Made by a program: the position numbers and the translations under genes. Shown piece by piece: positions 29,697 to 38,052 of a stretch of 48,076 nucleotides of DNA. This DNA comes from Lachnospiraceae bacterium (lineage in GTDB: Bacteria; Bacillota; Clostridia; Lachnospirales; Lachnospiraceae), in contig JAJPWX010000023.1 in NCBI GenBank assembly GCA_021205755.1, forward strand, positions 1-48,076. Direction: 5' to 3'. The notes beneath the pieces were generated by a model. That model worked only from the letters and a program-made list of their open reading frames with translations. It was not told where the DNA came from and did no database searches. Positions within the stretch are counted from its first letter, which is position 1; each line of letters begins with the position of its first letter.

Positions 29697-29726
29697 CATT
29701 TTCTTATCCGATAAACCCGACAGATC

Positions 29727-30719
29727 TCAGACTGCGTCCGCGACCGCCTCTTCGATGGTCTCTTCCAGATCTTCTGCTTCTCCGGCCGCAATCGCGTCGA
29801 GCGCTTCCTGCGGAACTGTGATCTCTTCTACATCATCGTAGGACATGGTGTAGTCCATGGACAGATCATTGATGATAAGCGTGACGATAGAGGTATCTCC
29901 TTCGGCAGCAAGGGATTCGGCAAGGTAATCATTCAGTGCGGTCATGTCGCTGTCGTTCAGGTCGATATGCATAGCTACCGGCAGGTAGGTTGTGGTATCT
30001 ACGTAATACTCGATATTGACAATCAGTCCGTCGAGCAGCTCCAGAGCGGCATCCAGATCGGCATCTTCCGTAATCTCGGAGGCGTCTTCCCCGATTTCCG
30101 CAGCCAGTTCTTCTGCTTTTTCAAGGATGGTGGTTACCGTGGAGGTATCCATGGTGGTTGTCAGAAGATAGCATTCTGTGCCCTCGTAGTCTGCTGCTTC
30201 CGAAGCAAGGGTGAAATCAATCCCCCATTCGGTCATTTTGCTGTAATCCAGTGAATCAGTGAGTTCCATCAGTGACTGGATGTCAGAGTCTTCCATGGAG
30301 GCGGAAGAATATTCCCAGGTGCCCGCGCCTTCTTCATCCGAAGCAGAATCCTCTGTGTAGACGTAGACTTCCATCGTGTCATCACCGCTGACCATGTACA
30401 TCTGCATATCGATGGTCTCGCCTTCTCCGAAGGTGGAGATCGTCATGGTGCCTGTCATTGCTGCGGCGAGCGGATCCGTCGTCGCCTGAATGTCATAGTC
30501 AGCGCCGACGTAGATGCCGATCGAGGAAGAGGTCGTATCGTCACTTACATTGATCGTAACGTCACAGTTCATGTCGAGAGAAGAAGTCGTACTTTCAACC
30601 GCCGCGGCATTTTCCTGTACCTTCGTCAGGACGCTTTCTGCCGTCTCGGCACTGTCAAAACCACACAGCATGGAGACACTGCCCAGTGCCAGAAGCCCGA
30701 TTAACCATTTGTTTTTCAT
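29727..30719 (-). CDS. Secreted acidic DUF6612-like protein
   Basis: A 330-aa exported protein. The start is at 30719, where an AGAAAGGATC-type site lies upstream on the minus strand; a longer start lacks this. Signal peptide MKNKWLIGLLALGSVSMLCG. The cysteine at the end could suggest a lipoprotein, but the residue before it is Leu, so the lipobox is poor. The mature part alternates strands rich in Thr/Ser/Asp with helices rich in Glu/Ala (SAETAESVLTKVQENAAAVE; QEALDAIAAGEAEDLEETIE). Segments such as NIEYYVDTTTYLPVAM and MDYTMSYDDVEEITVP fit the LolA/LppX-like DUF6612 family of Lachnospiraceae. Function is unknown; lipid or hydrophobic-ligand binding is a guess. It has its own promoter and is convergent with the pilus operon. 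Confidence 0.7.
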   Translation of the reverse strand: MKNKWLIGLLALGSVSMLCGFDSAETAESVLTKVQENAAAVESTTSSLDMNCDVTINVSDDTTSSSIGIYVGADYDIQATTDPLAAAMTGTMTISTFGEGETIDMQMYMVSGDDTMEVYVYTEDSASDEEGAGTWEYSSASMEDSDIQSLMELTDSLDYSKMTEWGIDFTLASEAADYEGTECYLLTTTMDTSTVTTILEKAEELAAEIGEDASEITEDADLDAALELLDGLIVNIEYYVDTTTYLPVAMHIDLNDSDMTALNDYLAESLAAEGDTSIVTLIINDLSMDYTMSYDDVEEITVPQEALDAIAAGEAEDLEETIEEAVADAV

Positions 30720-30772
30720 AAATTTTGATCCTTTCTTGTTTGTATTTGATATGCGCAAAACCTTCACGCGCA

Positions 30773-30801
30773 ATTATACCATTCTGATTTTAAAGTGTCC
30801 A
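30773..30801 (-). promoter_or_regulatory. Sigma-A promoter of the DUF6612-like gene
   Basis: Read on the minus strand: TGGACA (30801-30796), 17-nt spacer, TATAAT (30778-30773), about 54 nt upstream of the start codon. Confidence 0.7.
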
Positions 30802-31062
30802 CAGAAGATATTGGAAATAATGAAAATTAAGAAAAAGTTTTGCTCCTTTCTGGCGGAATTTGCGGTAAAAACAGCTTGAATTAATATTTCCTGGAGTGTA
30901 CAATTGGTTACTGTCCACACCTGTCATGGCTGAAATGACGGATTGGCTCTGCTCTTTTTTCCTAACATGGTGCGGCACAAAAATACAGCTGGATATCTGG
31001 AAGGACGGTGCGCGTTTGCATTAGGAAGCTTTACCATGCGGCGGCGCCGGAGTGTACGCATT

Positions 31063-32358
31063 ATGAATTATACAGAAGCGGTGGATTACATAGAGAGTAC
31101 CCCGAAGTTTACGAAGAAAAATAACCCGGAAAATACACGCGAGCTGCTTTGCCGGATCGGGCGTCCGGAGAGAAAGATGAAGGTCATCCATGTGGCCGGG
31201 ACGAACGGAAAAGGCAGTGTCTGTGCGTTTTTGTCGACCATTCTGACGGAGGCGGGACACCGCACCGGCCTGTTTACCTCGCCGCATCTGGTAGAGATTA
31301 CGGAGCGCTTTGCGATTGATGGGGAGCAGGCGTCTGGGGAGGAATTTGCCCGCGCGTTTACGCGGGTGAAGCAGGTGATCGATGAGATGGTCGCGGACGG
31401 CTTTGCGCATCCGGCATATTTTGAAACGCTGTTTGCGGTGGGACTGCTGATTTTTGAAGAGAGAGAAGTCGAATACCTGGTTCTGGAGACGGGGCTGGGC
31501 GGACGGCTGGACGCGACAAATCTGGTGGAGCGGCCGATTGCCTGCGTGATCACGAGCATTAGTCTGGATCACATGGAGTATCTGGGCGATACGGTGGCAA
31601 AGATTGCGGGCGAAAAAGCAGGGATTATCAAGGAAAGTGTTCCTGTGGTCTATGACGGGCGCGATCCGGACGCGGCGGCGGTGATTGCCGCGCAGGCGGA
31701 GAAAATGCACGCGAGAGCATACCGCTACGACGCCTCGATGTGCCAAATACTGGGAAAAACCGATAAAAGCATTGATTTTCTGCTGGATTCCGGTTATGAT
31801 GAAAAAATGAATGTGACCGTGCCATATCTGGCGCCCTATCAGGTGGTCAACAGCTCGCTGGCGCTGATTGCCCTGCGTGTCATCGACCCGGAGCGTACGA
31901 TCAGTACGGCACAGGCAGCGGCCGGGATTGCCCGGACGCGCTGGCCCGGCCGGATGGAGACGGTGATGCCAGGTGTAGTGCTGGATGGTGCACACAACGC
32001 AGACGGGATTAAAGAATTCATCCGCACGATTCAGGGAGTATCGGGGAAGGTCTCGCTTTTGTTTTCCGCGGTGGCGGATAAAGAGTACGAAAGAATGATT
32101 CAGGAGATCTGCGAGGGCGTGAGCCTTTCTTCTGTGGTCGTGACGCAGGTCGGCGGTTCGCGTATTGTGCCTGCGGAAGAGCTGGCGGGGGTTTTTCGAA
32201 AATATACGTCCGCGCCGGTCACGGCTAAAGCAAATGTGCGGGAAGCGTTTGAGACGGCGCTTGCCGGACGGGGAGACGGGATGCTGTTCTGCGCCGGGTC
32301 GCTGTACCTGGTGGGAGAGCTGAAGGCGCTTCTGGCGGAGCGCAACGTTATATGCTGA
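31063..32358 (+). CDS. folC: Folylpolyglutamate synthase / dihydrofolate synthase
   Basis: Cytoplasmic ATP-dependent ligase that adds glutamate to folates (and, in many bacteria, to dihydropteroate). The 431-aa product starts at ATG 31063, giving the usual N terminus MNYTEAVDYIESTPKF. P-loop GTNGKGSV is near residue 48, then TSPHLVEITERF. LETGLGGRLDATN, ITSISLDHMEYLGDT and GEKAGIIK are Mur-ligase-family motifs in order. The C-terminal domain has RWPGRMETV and LDGAHN. Length is normal. The 343-nt gap to the divergent gene contains that gene's promoter; I found no strong promoter for folC itself. The ribosome binding site is weak (GGAG about 12 nt upstream). Confidence 0.93.
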   Translation: MNYTEAVDYIESTPKFTKKNNPENTRELLCRIGRPERKMKVIHVAGTNGKGSVCAFLSTILTEAGHRTGLFTSPHLVEITERFAIDGEQASGEEFARAFTRVKQVIDEMVADGFAHPAYFETLFAVGLLIFEEREVEYLVLETGLGGRLDATNLVERPIACVITSISLDHMEYLGDTVAKIAGEKAGIIKESVPVVYDGRDPDAAAVIAAQAEKMHARAYRYDASMCQILGKTDKSIDFLLDSGYDEKMNVTVPYLAPYQVVNSSLALIALRVIDPERTISTAQAAAGIARTRWPGRMETVMPGVVLDGAHNADGIKEFIRTIQGVSGKVSLLFSAVADKEYERMIQEICEGVSLSSVVVTQVGGSRIVPAEELAGVFRKYTSAPVTAKANVREAFETALAGRGDGMLFCAGSLYLVGELKALLAERNVIC

Positions 32359-32462
32359 TGGCTGCGGCCGGAAGATATGATTTTGCAGATTCACAGGGGA
32401 TTGCGTCAAGGCCTGCGTAAAATTTGTATAGGGGAATACACAGCAGGCAAAGGAGAGTACAT

Positions 32463-32621
32463 ATGATTAATTATGAGGAAGAACTGAAAAAATTTCACAC
32501 CAGCATGGACGTCAATGAGGCGGAGGATGCGATTTACAGCCGGGATCTGACGGACATGAGTGATATTCTCAAAGAGATGCTCAGGGAAGAGAAGAAGAAC
32601 AGAAAGCAGGGCAGCCGATGA
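32463..32621 (+). CDS. Small hypothetical protein coupled to the TPR protein
   Basis: A 52-aa acidic/helical protein (MINYEEELKKFHTSMDVNEA ... ILKEMLREEKKNRKQGSR) with a good ribosome binding site AAAGGAGAG. Its stop overlaps the next start as ATGA, so translation is coupled. It has no membrane segment and no motif that I recognise. The arrangement (small helical protein plus zinc-ribbon/TPR protein) suggests they work together, but the function is unknown. Confidence 0.75.
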   Translation: MINYEEELKKFHTSMDVNEAEDAIYSRDLTDMSDILKEMLREEKKNRKQGSR

Positions 32622-34246
32622 AATGTATTTATTGTAATACTCCTCTCGGCGCGTCTGATTATTGTACGGGCTGCGGAGCCGATGTCTCGATACTGAAGCG
32701 GATTGTCCGCATTTCCAATCTTTTGTATAATGAGGGTCTGGAAAAGGCGCGCGTCAGGGACATGGAGGGAGCGATTACCTGTCTGAAGCGCAGCCTGAAG
32801 TTCAGTAAGGAGAACACCGACGCGCGGAATCTGCTGGGGCTGTGTTATTACGAGACGGGTGAGGCGGTCTCTGCACTCTGCGAGTGGGTTATCAGCAAAA
32901 ATCTTCAGGCGGAGGACAACCTTGCCGATTATTATATTGACCAGCTGCAGAATAATAAGAACCGGCTGGATACCATCAATCAGTCGATTCGTAAATACAA
33001 TCAATCTGTTCTGTATTGCCGGGAAGACAATGAGGACATGGCGATCATACAGCTGAAAAAGGTGATCAGCCACAATCCGAAGCTGGTGAAGGCTTATCAG
33101 CTTCTGGCACTTCTCTATATGAAGCGGCAGGAATACGAGCGTTCACGAAAGCTGCTCAAAAAGGCTGTTCAGATTGACGCGACAAATACGACGACGCTGC
33201 GTTATCTTCAGGAGATTGAGACTGCGACCGGCAAGAGCACCAGCCTGAGCCGGCGTCATAGAAAAAATGAGCGGGAGCCGGAGGAGGGCGAAGAGCAGGT
33301 ATCCGGCACGCTGCGTTACCTGAGCGGGAATGAAATGATCATTCAGCCGACCACGTTCCGCGACAGCTCGACCATCGCAACCTTTATCAATATTATTCTG
33401 GGAATCCTGCTGGGCGGCGCAATTGTCTGGTTCCTTGTCGTACCGGCGAACCGCCAGTCTGTCAATGATTCTGCAAATAAGCAGGTCACTGAGGCGAACA
33501 CGAAGCTGGCCGCGGTTCAGGTACAGGCGGAGGAGCTCCAGGAGGAGATCGACGGCTATGAGGAGCAAATTGCGGACGCTGAGGATGAGCGCGACGCGGC
33601 ACTTGCCAAAGCGGACAGCTACGACGAGCTGCTCGCGGTTGCGAATCTTTATATCAGCGGCAATGAGTCCAGCGCCGCCGACCAGATTCTGACGCTGAAC
33701 GCAGATGATTACGAGGACAATGCGCTGGCTCTGTACGAGAGCATCCGGAGCGCGGTGGCCGCGAGCCTGTTTACCGAATACTACAACGCAGGTACGACCG
33801 CTTACGTCCAAAAAGACTATCAGACGGCTGCGGACAATCTGGCTCTGGCGGTAGAAGCCGACTCGGAGCGCGAGCAGTCCAATCATTACAATGCCCTGCT
33901 TTACTTAGGTATGGCGTATTATTACCTGGGTGATCGGGACAGCGCGGACGAGGTCTTCAACCAGATCGTGGAATACTATCCGGAGAACGCTTCGGTGGTA
34001 GAGGGCTATATTTCCTCCTCTTCCTCCACCAGTGACGGTACGAGCACCAATACGTTGGATTTAAGCGGGCTGGGGGACGCGGCTACAGACGTCACAGCCG
34101 AGACCGACGCCAGCACGACGACCGCCGATACGGGTGACGATATCGTGATCTACGATAATGACAGCACGACCACATCCAGTGAAGTCGTCTGGACCGACCC
34201 GACCACCGGCCTCCAATACGACGCCAACGGAAACGTGATAAACTAG
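32618..34246 (+). CDS. Zinc-ribbon / TPR membrane protein
   Basis: A 542-aa protein. The N-terminal zinc ribbon has CIYC (residues 3-6) and CTGCG (16-20). TPR-like helical pairs follow (ARNLLGLCYYETGEAVSALC; NPKLVKAYQLLALLYMKRQE). A single membrane helix (TFINIILGILLGGAIVWFLV, near residue 260) is followed by a coiled coil (KLAAVQVQAEELQEEIDGYE...), more TPR-like repeats (YVQKDYQTAADNLALAVEAD) and a Ser/Thr/Asp-rich tail. Topology is probably zinc ribbon inside and coiled coil/TPR outside. Its role may be scaffold or sensor in the envelope; the sequence does not give a substrate. Confidence 0.8.
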   Translation: MKCIYCNTPLGASDYCTGCGADVSILKRIVRISNLLYNEGLEKARVRDMEGAITCLKRSLKFSKENTDARNLLGLCYYETGEAVSALCEWVISKNLQAEDNLADYYIDQLQNNKNRLDTINQSIRKYNQSVLYCREDNEDMAIIQLKKVISHNPKLVKAYQLLALLYMKRQEYERSRKLLKKAVQIDATNTTTLRYLQEIETATGKSTSLSRRHRKNEREPEEGEEQVSGTLRYLSGNEMIIQPTTFRDSSTIATFINIILGILLGGAIVWFLVVPANRQSVNDSANKQVTEANTKLAAVQVQAEELQEEIDGYEEQIADAEDERDAALAKADSYDELLAVANLYISGNESSAADQILTLNADDYEDNALALYESIRSAVAASLFTEYYNAGTTAYVQKDYQTAADNLALAVEADSEREQSNHYNALLYLGMAYYYLGDRDSADEVFNQIVEYYPENASVVEGYISSSSSTSDGTSTNTLDLSGLGDAATDVTAETDASTTTADTGDDIVIYDNDSTTTSSEVVWTDPTTGLQYDANGNVIN

Positions 34247-34254
34247 TTCCGAGC

Positions 34255-34475
34255 AGCAGCAAAACAGAAGAACAGACCAGGCGGATTTATCCGCCGGGGG
34301 CTGTAATTCTGTTTTGGGATGGGCGGAACGCCCATACAGCCACAGACATACGACGCGTATAGCGGCGTATAGCCTGCAAAGCAGGCGGTCTGCGGCCTGC
34401 TGTTCGGAACGTATTGTGGTAGCAGCAAAACAGAAGAACAGACCAGGCGGATATATCCGCCAGGGGCTGTTCTTC
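34255..34475. repeat. Palindrome array with a 50-bp direct repeat
   Basis: A 50-bp unit occurs at 34255-34304 and 34421-34470 with two mismatches. Each holds the palindrome GGCGGAT(T/A)TATCCGCC flanked by longer complementary arms (AACAG/CTGTT). Between them are ATGGGCG-GAA-CGCCCAT (34319-34335), GCCTGC-AAA-GCAGGC (34372-34386) and other GC-rich inverted repeats. It occupies most of the 312-nt gap between the TPR gene and spoIIAA. It looks like a REP/BIME-type palindrome cluster. Confidence 0.75.
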
Positions 34476-34509
34476 GAAAACATATACATAAGAGAATCCC
34501 GGGAGTATG

Positions 34510-34535
34510 GGAGAGCGCGAATGCGCTCTCCTTTT
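34510..34535 (+). terminator. Intrinsic terminator upstream of spoIIAA
   Basis: GGAGAGCGC (34510-34518), loop GAAT, GCGCTCTCC (34523-34531), then TTTT. It ends only 8 nt before the AAGGAGGTG of spoIIAA, so it either ends read-through from the TPR gene or acts as an attenuator for the sporulation operon. Confidence 0.75.
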
Positions 34536-34558
34536 CGATTTTAAGGAGGTGTATCATT

Positions 34559-34885
34559 ATGGATTCTGTATTTACAATCGCGGGTACGATCATGCGCATT
34601 CATTTGCCTGCGGAAATCGACCATCATGTATCAGAACAGCTCTGCGGTCAGATTGACCGGCTTGTGCAGAGGAAGCATATCCGCTGTATTTTATTTGACT
34701 TTGCGGATACGACCTTTATGGATAGCGCGGGTGCGGGTATGCTGATTGGCCGCTATAAAACGATGCGGTTTATGGGGGGAAATGTGATGGCGGTGAATGT
34801 CAGCCGCCGCATGGAGAGGGTATTGGCTCTGGCTGGAATTGATAAGATTATGGATATTTATGAAACGGTGCCGTTGGGATTATAG
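34559..34885 (+). CDS. spoIIAA: Anti-sigma F factor antagonist SpoIIAA
   Basis: A 108-aa STAS-domain protein of early sporulation. When dephosphorylated it binds SpoIIAB and releases sigma F in the forespore; SpoIIAB inactivates it by phosphorylation of a serine. The phospho-acceptor region FMDSAGAGMLIGRYK contains the conserved Ser in DSAG. Length and fold elements are normal. The start ATG 34559 follows AAGGAGGTG. First gene of the classic spoIIAA-spoIIAB-sigF operon; SpoIIAB starts 12 nt after its stop. Confidence 0.93.
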   Translation: MDSVFTIAGTIMRIHLPAEIDHHVSEQLCGQIDRLVQRKHIRCILFDFADTTFMDSAGAGMLIGRYKTMRFMGGNVMAVNVSRRMERVLALAGIDKIMDIYETVPLGL

Positions 34886-34897
34886 GGGGAGAGCACA

Positions 34898-35524
34898 ATG
34901 CATCAAAATGAAATGAAACTGGTATTTGACAGCCGCTCCTGCAATGAGAGCTTTGCACGGGTTACGGTTGCGGCTTTTATGACACAGCTGAATCCTACGC
35001 TTGAAGAAGTGGCGGATGTCAAAACCGCGGTATCCGAAGCGGTGACGAATTCGATTATTCATGCATATGGGGAGTCCTGGAAAAGAATGCGGATAAGTGC
35101 GGAAAAAGCAGAGAAGATAGAGATTACCTGCCGCATCTATGAAAATGTGTTGGAAGTGGAAGTGCGCGATACCGGCTGCGGCATCGCGGATGTGAAGCGT
35201 GCGATGGAACCGATGTTTACGACAAAGGCGGAATGTGACCGCGCGGGCATGGGATTTGCCTTTATGGAGGCGTTTATGGACACGCTGGAGGTGGAATCGG
35301 AGCTGGGAAAGGGAACAACGGTGCGCATGAGCAAACGGATCGCGCGAGGCAATGCGCAATATGCAGAGGAAATTTCTACACATACGGAAGGACATGAACG
35401 AGTTATGAGTGCCGTGGAGCGAAATCCTGTGGCAATGATTGGAAAGGAATCTGTGGGTAACGCTTATGGGTCGACCGGCGGATACCCGGGAAATAATTCG
35501 ACAGAAAGGCGGAACGCAGACTGA
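34898..35524 (+). CDS. spoIIAB: Anti-sigma F factor / serine kinase SpoIIAB with C-terminal extension
   Basis: GHKL-type protein kinase and anti-sigma factor that holds sigma F and phosphorylates SpoIIAA. The N-box is EAVTNSIIHAYG, the G1 box RDTGCGI, and the lid/G2 part is ECDRAGMGFAFMEAF. The kinase core ends near residue 148 (GTTVRMSKRI), as in usual SpoIIAB of about 145 aa. Here some 60 extra residues follow (ending GYPGNNSTERRNAD), polar and without a predicted domain. The start ATG 34898 follows GGGGGAGAG. Its stop overlaps the sigF start (TGATG-type junction at 35522-35526), so the pair is translationally coupled. Confidence 0.92.
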   Translation: MHQNEMKLVFDSRSCNESFARVTVAAFMTQLNPTLEEVADVKTAVSEAVTNSIIHAYGESWKRMRISAEKAEKIEITCRIYENVLEVEVRDTGCGIADVKRAMEPMFTTKAECDRAGMGFAFMEAFMDTLEVESELGKGTTVRMSKRIARGNAQYAEEISTHTEGHERVMSAVERNPVAMIGKESVGNAYGSTGGYPGNNSTERRNAD

Positions 35525-36240
35525 TGGAGCACACCCTTGCGTTGATCGAGAGAGTACACGAGGGGGATAAGGAAGCCAGGGAGCAGCTGGCGGAAGAAAA
35601 TATGGGGCTGGTTTTCACGGTTGCGCGCCGTTTTCTCGGACGAAACTGCGATTACGAGGACCTTGTGCAGATTGGCTGCATTGGCTTGCTGAAAGCGATC
35701 GATCATTTTGATTCGTCCTTTGAAGTGCGGTTTTCCACCTATGCGGTACCGATGATTGTCGGTGAGATCCGCCGCTTTCTGCGCGACGATGGCCTGATCC
35801 GGGTGAGTCGTTTGCTCAAAGAATCCGCTGCCAAAGCCTGGCAGGCCAGGGATGCGCTGGAAAAACAGACCGGAACTGAGCCGACGCTGAATGAAATCGC
35901 ATCTAAAGCTGGCATCCCTCCGGAAGAGCTGGTGCTGGCGATGGATGCGGCGGCCGACGTTCAGTCTTTGAGCCAGACCATTTATCAGGGAGATGGGACA
36001 CCGGTGCTGCTCGGCGACCATCTTCCTGATGAAAAGGATTATAACGAAGCTCTGCTCAACCGCATGCTTCTGACACAGCTTTTGCAGATGCTGGAGCCGG
36101 ATGAGGAAAAGCTCATCCGGATGCGTTATTTTGACGAGATGACCCAGGTGCAGGTTGCTGCGGCGCTTGATATGACCCAGGTGCAGGTTTCCCGCGCGGA
36201 GAAACGGATATTGCGGCGGATGCGGGAAGCGGGGACGTAG
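35524..36240 (+). CDS. sigF: RNA polymerase sigma-F factor
   Basis: A 238-aa forespore-specific sigma factor. Region 2 contains NMGLVFTVARRFLGR, DLVQIGCIGLLKAIDHFD and RFSTYAVPMIVGEIRRFLRD. Region 3 contains TEPTLNEIASKAGIPPEEL. Region 4 has RYFDEMTQVQVAAALDMTQV and QVSRAEKRILRRMR. The MTQVQV hexapeptide occurs twice, 11 residues apart, within region 4. Overlap with the spoIIAB stop codon indicates translational coupling and fixed stoichiometry of sigma and anti-sigma. Length is normal. Confidence 0.95.
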   Translation: MEHTLALIERVHEGDKEAREQLAEENMGLVFTVARRFLGRNCDYEDLVQIGCIGLLKAIDHFDSSFEVRFSTYAVPMIVGEIRRFLRDDGLIRVSRLLKESAAKAWQARDALEKQTGTEPTLNEIASKAGIPPEELVLAMDAAADVQSLSQTIYQGDGTPVLLGDHLPDEKDYNEALLNRMLLTQLLQMLEPDEEKLIRMRYFDEMTQVQVAAALDMTQVQVSRAEKRILRRMREAGT

Positions 36241-36362
36241 CAGTGATATATAGAAGAAAAACGCTCAGACGGAAATTTCATAATTTCCCGCATCTCCTCA
36301 TAAGATAGCTTATCGGAAAACGCACAGGCGAATTCCGGGAGCTGTGAGAGGGAGGACGGGGT

Positions 36363-37541
36363 ATGAATGACAGATCTTTGCGGGTATTGGAGCAGTATGA
36401 ACTGGAACTCATCAGTACGAGGAGGGGACGTGGCTCCTGGATTTTTGAGACGTCTCAGGGATTAAGGATTTTGAGCGATTATTCCGGCTCGGAAAATCGG
36501 GCTCTGTTTCAGAATTGTGTGATGGACAGGGTTCGGGAGGGCGGATACGCGAATGTAGACAGAATTCTCCCGAATAAGGAAGGGCTTCTGGTCTCAAAAG
36601 ACTGGGAGGAGCATCGCTATGTGGTAAAAGAATGGTATACCGGCCATGAGTGCGATACATCAAACGAGGTAGAGATTCTGGCTGCGGTTCAGAATCTGGC
36701 GCGCCTGCATCGGCTGATGCGGTTGAAAGAAGATTCAGTTTATCCGGAGATTTCCATTGCAGGAGCCGACGATAACCGGAAGAAAAAGAGCGATGAGGCA
36801 GAGATGATAGCAGACTCAGGCGTTGGGATGGAGAATGGGGAAGATGCCAGTGGTACGACAGTAGAAATGACACCAGCGGATGAGGTGGCGAATACAGAAG
36901 GAGAATCTCCTTCGTTTCGTGTGCCATCTATAGAAATTTTTCGAAGAAATTATACGGCACAGCCGCCTCTTATGGAGCTTCATGCCTGGAACGCCCAGCT
37001 TCGCAAGATTCGCTCTTTCGTACGCACACGCCCGCGAAAAAGTGCGTTTGAGCGGTCATTTCTGGAATGCTTTGAGCGGTATTTTGTTCAGGCGCTGGAG
37101 GCGGAGCGCCAGCTTACGGATATTTCGGAACGCCTGGAGACTTTGCGTACGGCTCAAAGTGGTATGGTATGCCATGGCGATTACAGCCACCATCATATTC
37201 TAATGCGAGGATATGAAGTTGCCACAACGAACTTTGACAATTGCCGGTTTGATTTTCAGGTAAACGATTTATATCGTTTCATGCGTAAAATATTAGAGAA
37301 GCATGACTGGAATACACGTCTGGGAATGCGGATGGTGGAAACTTATGACCGAACCAGGACGTTATCCGGTGTCGAGCGGCGTCTGTTGTTCGTGCGGATG
37401 CTGTATCCGGAGAAATTTCGCAAGCTCGCAGCCAGCTATTATAGCAGCAACAAGGCCTGGATATCCCGCCAGTATATGGAGAAGCTGGAAAAAATAAACC
37501 GCCAGGAGGCGGCGCGGCAGGCATTTATGAAGCGGCTGTAA
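36363..37541 (+). CDS. CotS-like spore coat kinase-fold protein
   Basis: A 392-aa protein of the CotS/YutH aminoglycoside-phosphotransferase-like fold found in spore coats. Visible kinase-lobe elements are RGSWIFETSQGLRIL and HRYVVKEWYTGHE (Lys of the N-lobe), the catalytic-loop counterpart HGDYSHHHILM, and TTNFDNCRFD in the metal-binding position. The loop Asn expected a few residues after HGD is His, so catalysis is doubtful. A charged, low-complexity insert of about 60 residues (nt 36760-36915) interrupts the N-lobe/C-lobe junction. The start ATG 36363 has GGGAGGACGGGG upstream. Location directly after sigF supports a sporulation role. Confidence 0.8.
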   Translation: MNDRSLRVLEQYELELISTRRGRGSWIFETSQGLRILSDYSGSENRALFQNCVMDRVREGGYANVDRILPNKEGLLVSKDWEEHRYVVKEWYTGHECDTSNEVEILAAVQNLARLHRLMRLKEDSVYPEISIAGADDNRKKKSDEAEMIADSGVGMENGEDASGTTVEMTPADEVANTEGESPSFRVPSIEIFRRNYTAQPPLMELHAWNAQLRKIRSFVRTRPRKSAFERSFLECFERYFVQALEAERQLTDISERLETLRTAQSGMVCHGDYSHHHILMRGYEVATTNFDNCRFDFQVNDLYRFMRKILEKHDWNTRLGMRMVETYDRTRTLSGVERRLLFVRMLYPEKFRKLAASYYSSNKAWISRQYMEKLEKINRQEAARQAFMKRL

Positions 37542-37610
37542 AAGGAATATGAATATCAGCCGGTATGTGAAAAACAGCCTGAAAAACAATTAGAAAGACT
37601 TTGAAAGCGA

Positions 37611-37639
37611 TTGACAAAACGATTTTTATTTATTATAGT
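37611..37639 (+). promoter_or_regulatory. Sigma-A promoter of the T-box/proS transcript
   Basis: TTGACA (37611-37616), 17-nt spacer, TATAGT (37634-37639). It matches consensus closely and lies directly before the T-box leader. Confidence 0.85.
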
Positions 37640-37644
37640 AAACG

Positions 37645-37938
37645 GCAGGCAGCGATGTAAAGCTGCTGTAACAGCATAAGATAAATAAGCGCCTGCGAGG
37701 CAGGTAAAAAGATTTTGTGCGTAGAAGAAGAATAGTAATCCAAAAGCGCTATTCAGAGAGAGACCGGCTGGTGGGAGGTCTTTGGCAGCGTGGGTGAACC
37801 GGCTTTGGAGCATCCGTGAGAAATTGCGGCGTATCCCGGCGTTAGCGGGAAAAGAGGTGAGCGGCGCATTTGCCGCTAAGAAGGGTGGTACCGCCGGTAT
37901 TCCGGTCCCTGAATGGGATTGAGAGACCGGCGTTTTTT
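37645..37938 (+). promoter_or_regulatory. T-box riboswitch controlling proS
   Basis: The leader carries the invariant T-box sequence GAAGGGTGGTACCGC (37880-37894). It also has a stem I with AGAGAG and GGCTGGTG elements (about 37755-37775), a stem with CCCG/CGGG near 37830-37850, and a terminator whose GCCGGT (37893-37898) pairs with ACCGGC (37926-37931) before T6. Uncharged tRNA should stabilise the antiterminator. The downstream gene makes tRNA-Pro the expected ligand; GAACCGG (37797-37803) may hold a proline specifier codon, but I could not fold stem I to prove this. Confidence 0.9.
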
Positions 37939-38052
37939 CTTTCTTATGAGTACAGGCAGGAAAATCTGAGACTGACGTTTTATTCTGTAAGAGAGATTGC
38001 AGTAACGGAGAAGAGATTGGTCGTTACAGTTTGTGAAGGAAGGAGAACGATT

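Noticed and set aside
31021-32409. Long open frame (462 codons) on the minus strand opposite folC.
   Set aside because: folC has all family motifs on the plus strand; the minus frame has shadow-like composition and no start signal.
37870-38052. In-frame upstream extension of proS.
   Set aside because: It would run through the T-box and terminator; ATG 38053 has a proper ribosome binding site and the usual ProS N terminus.
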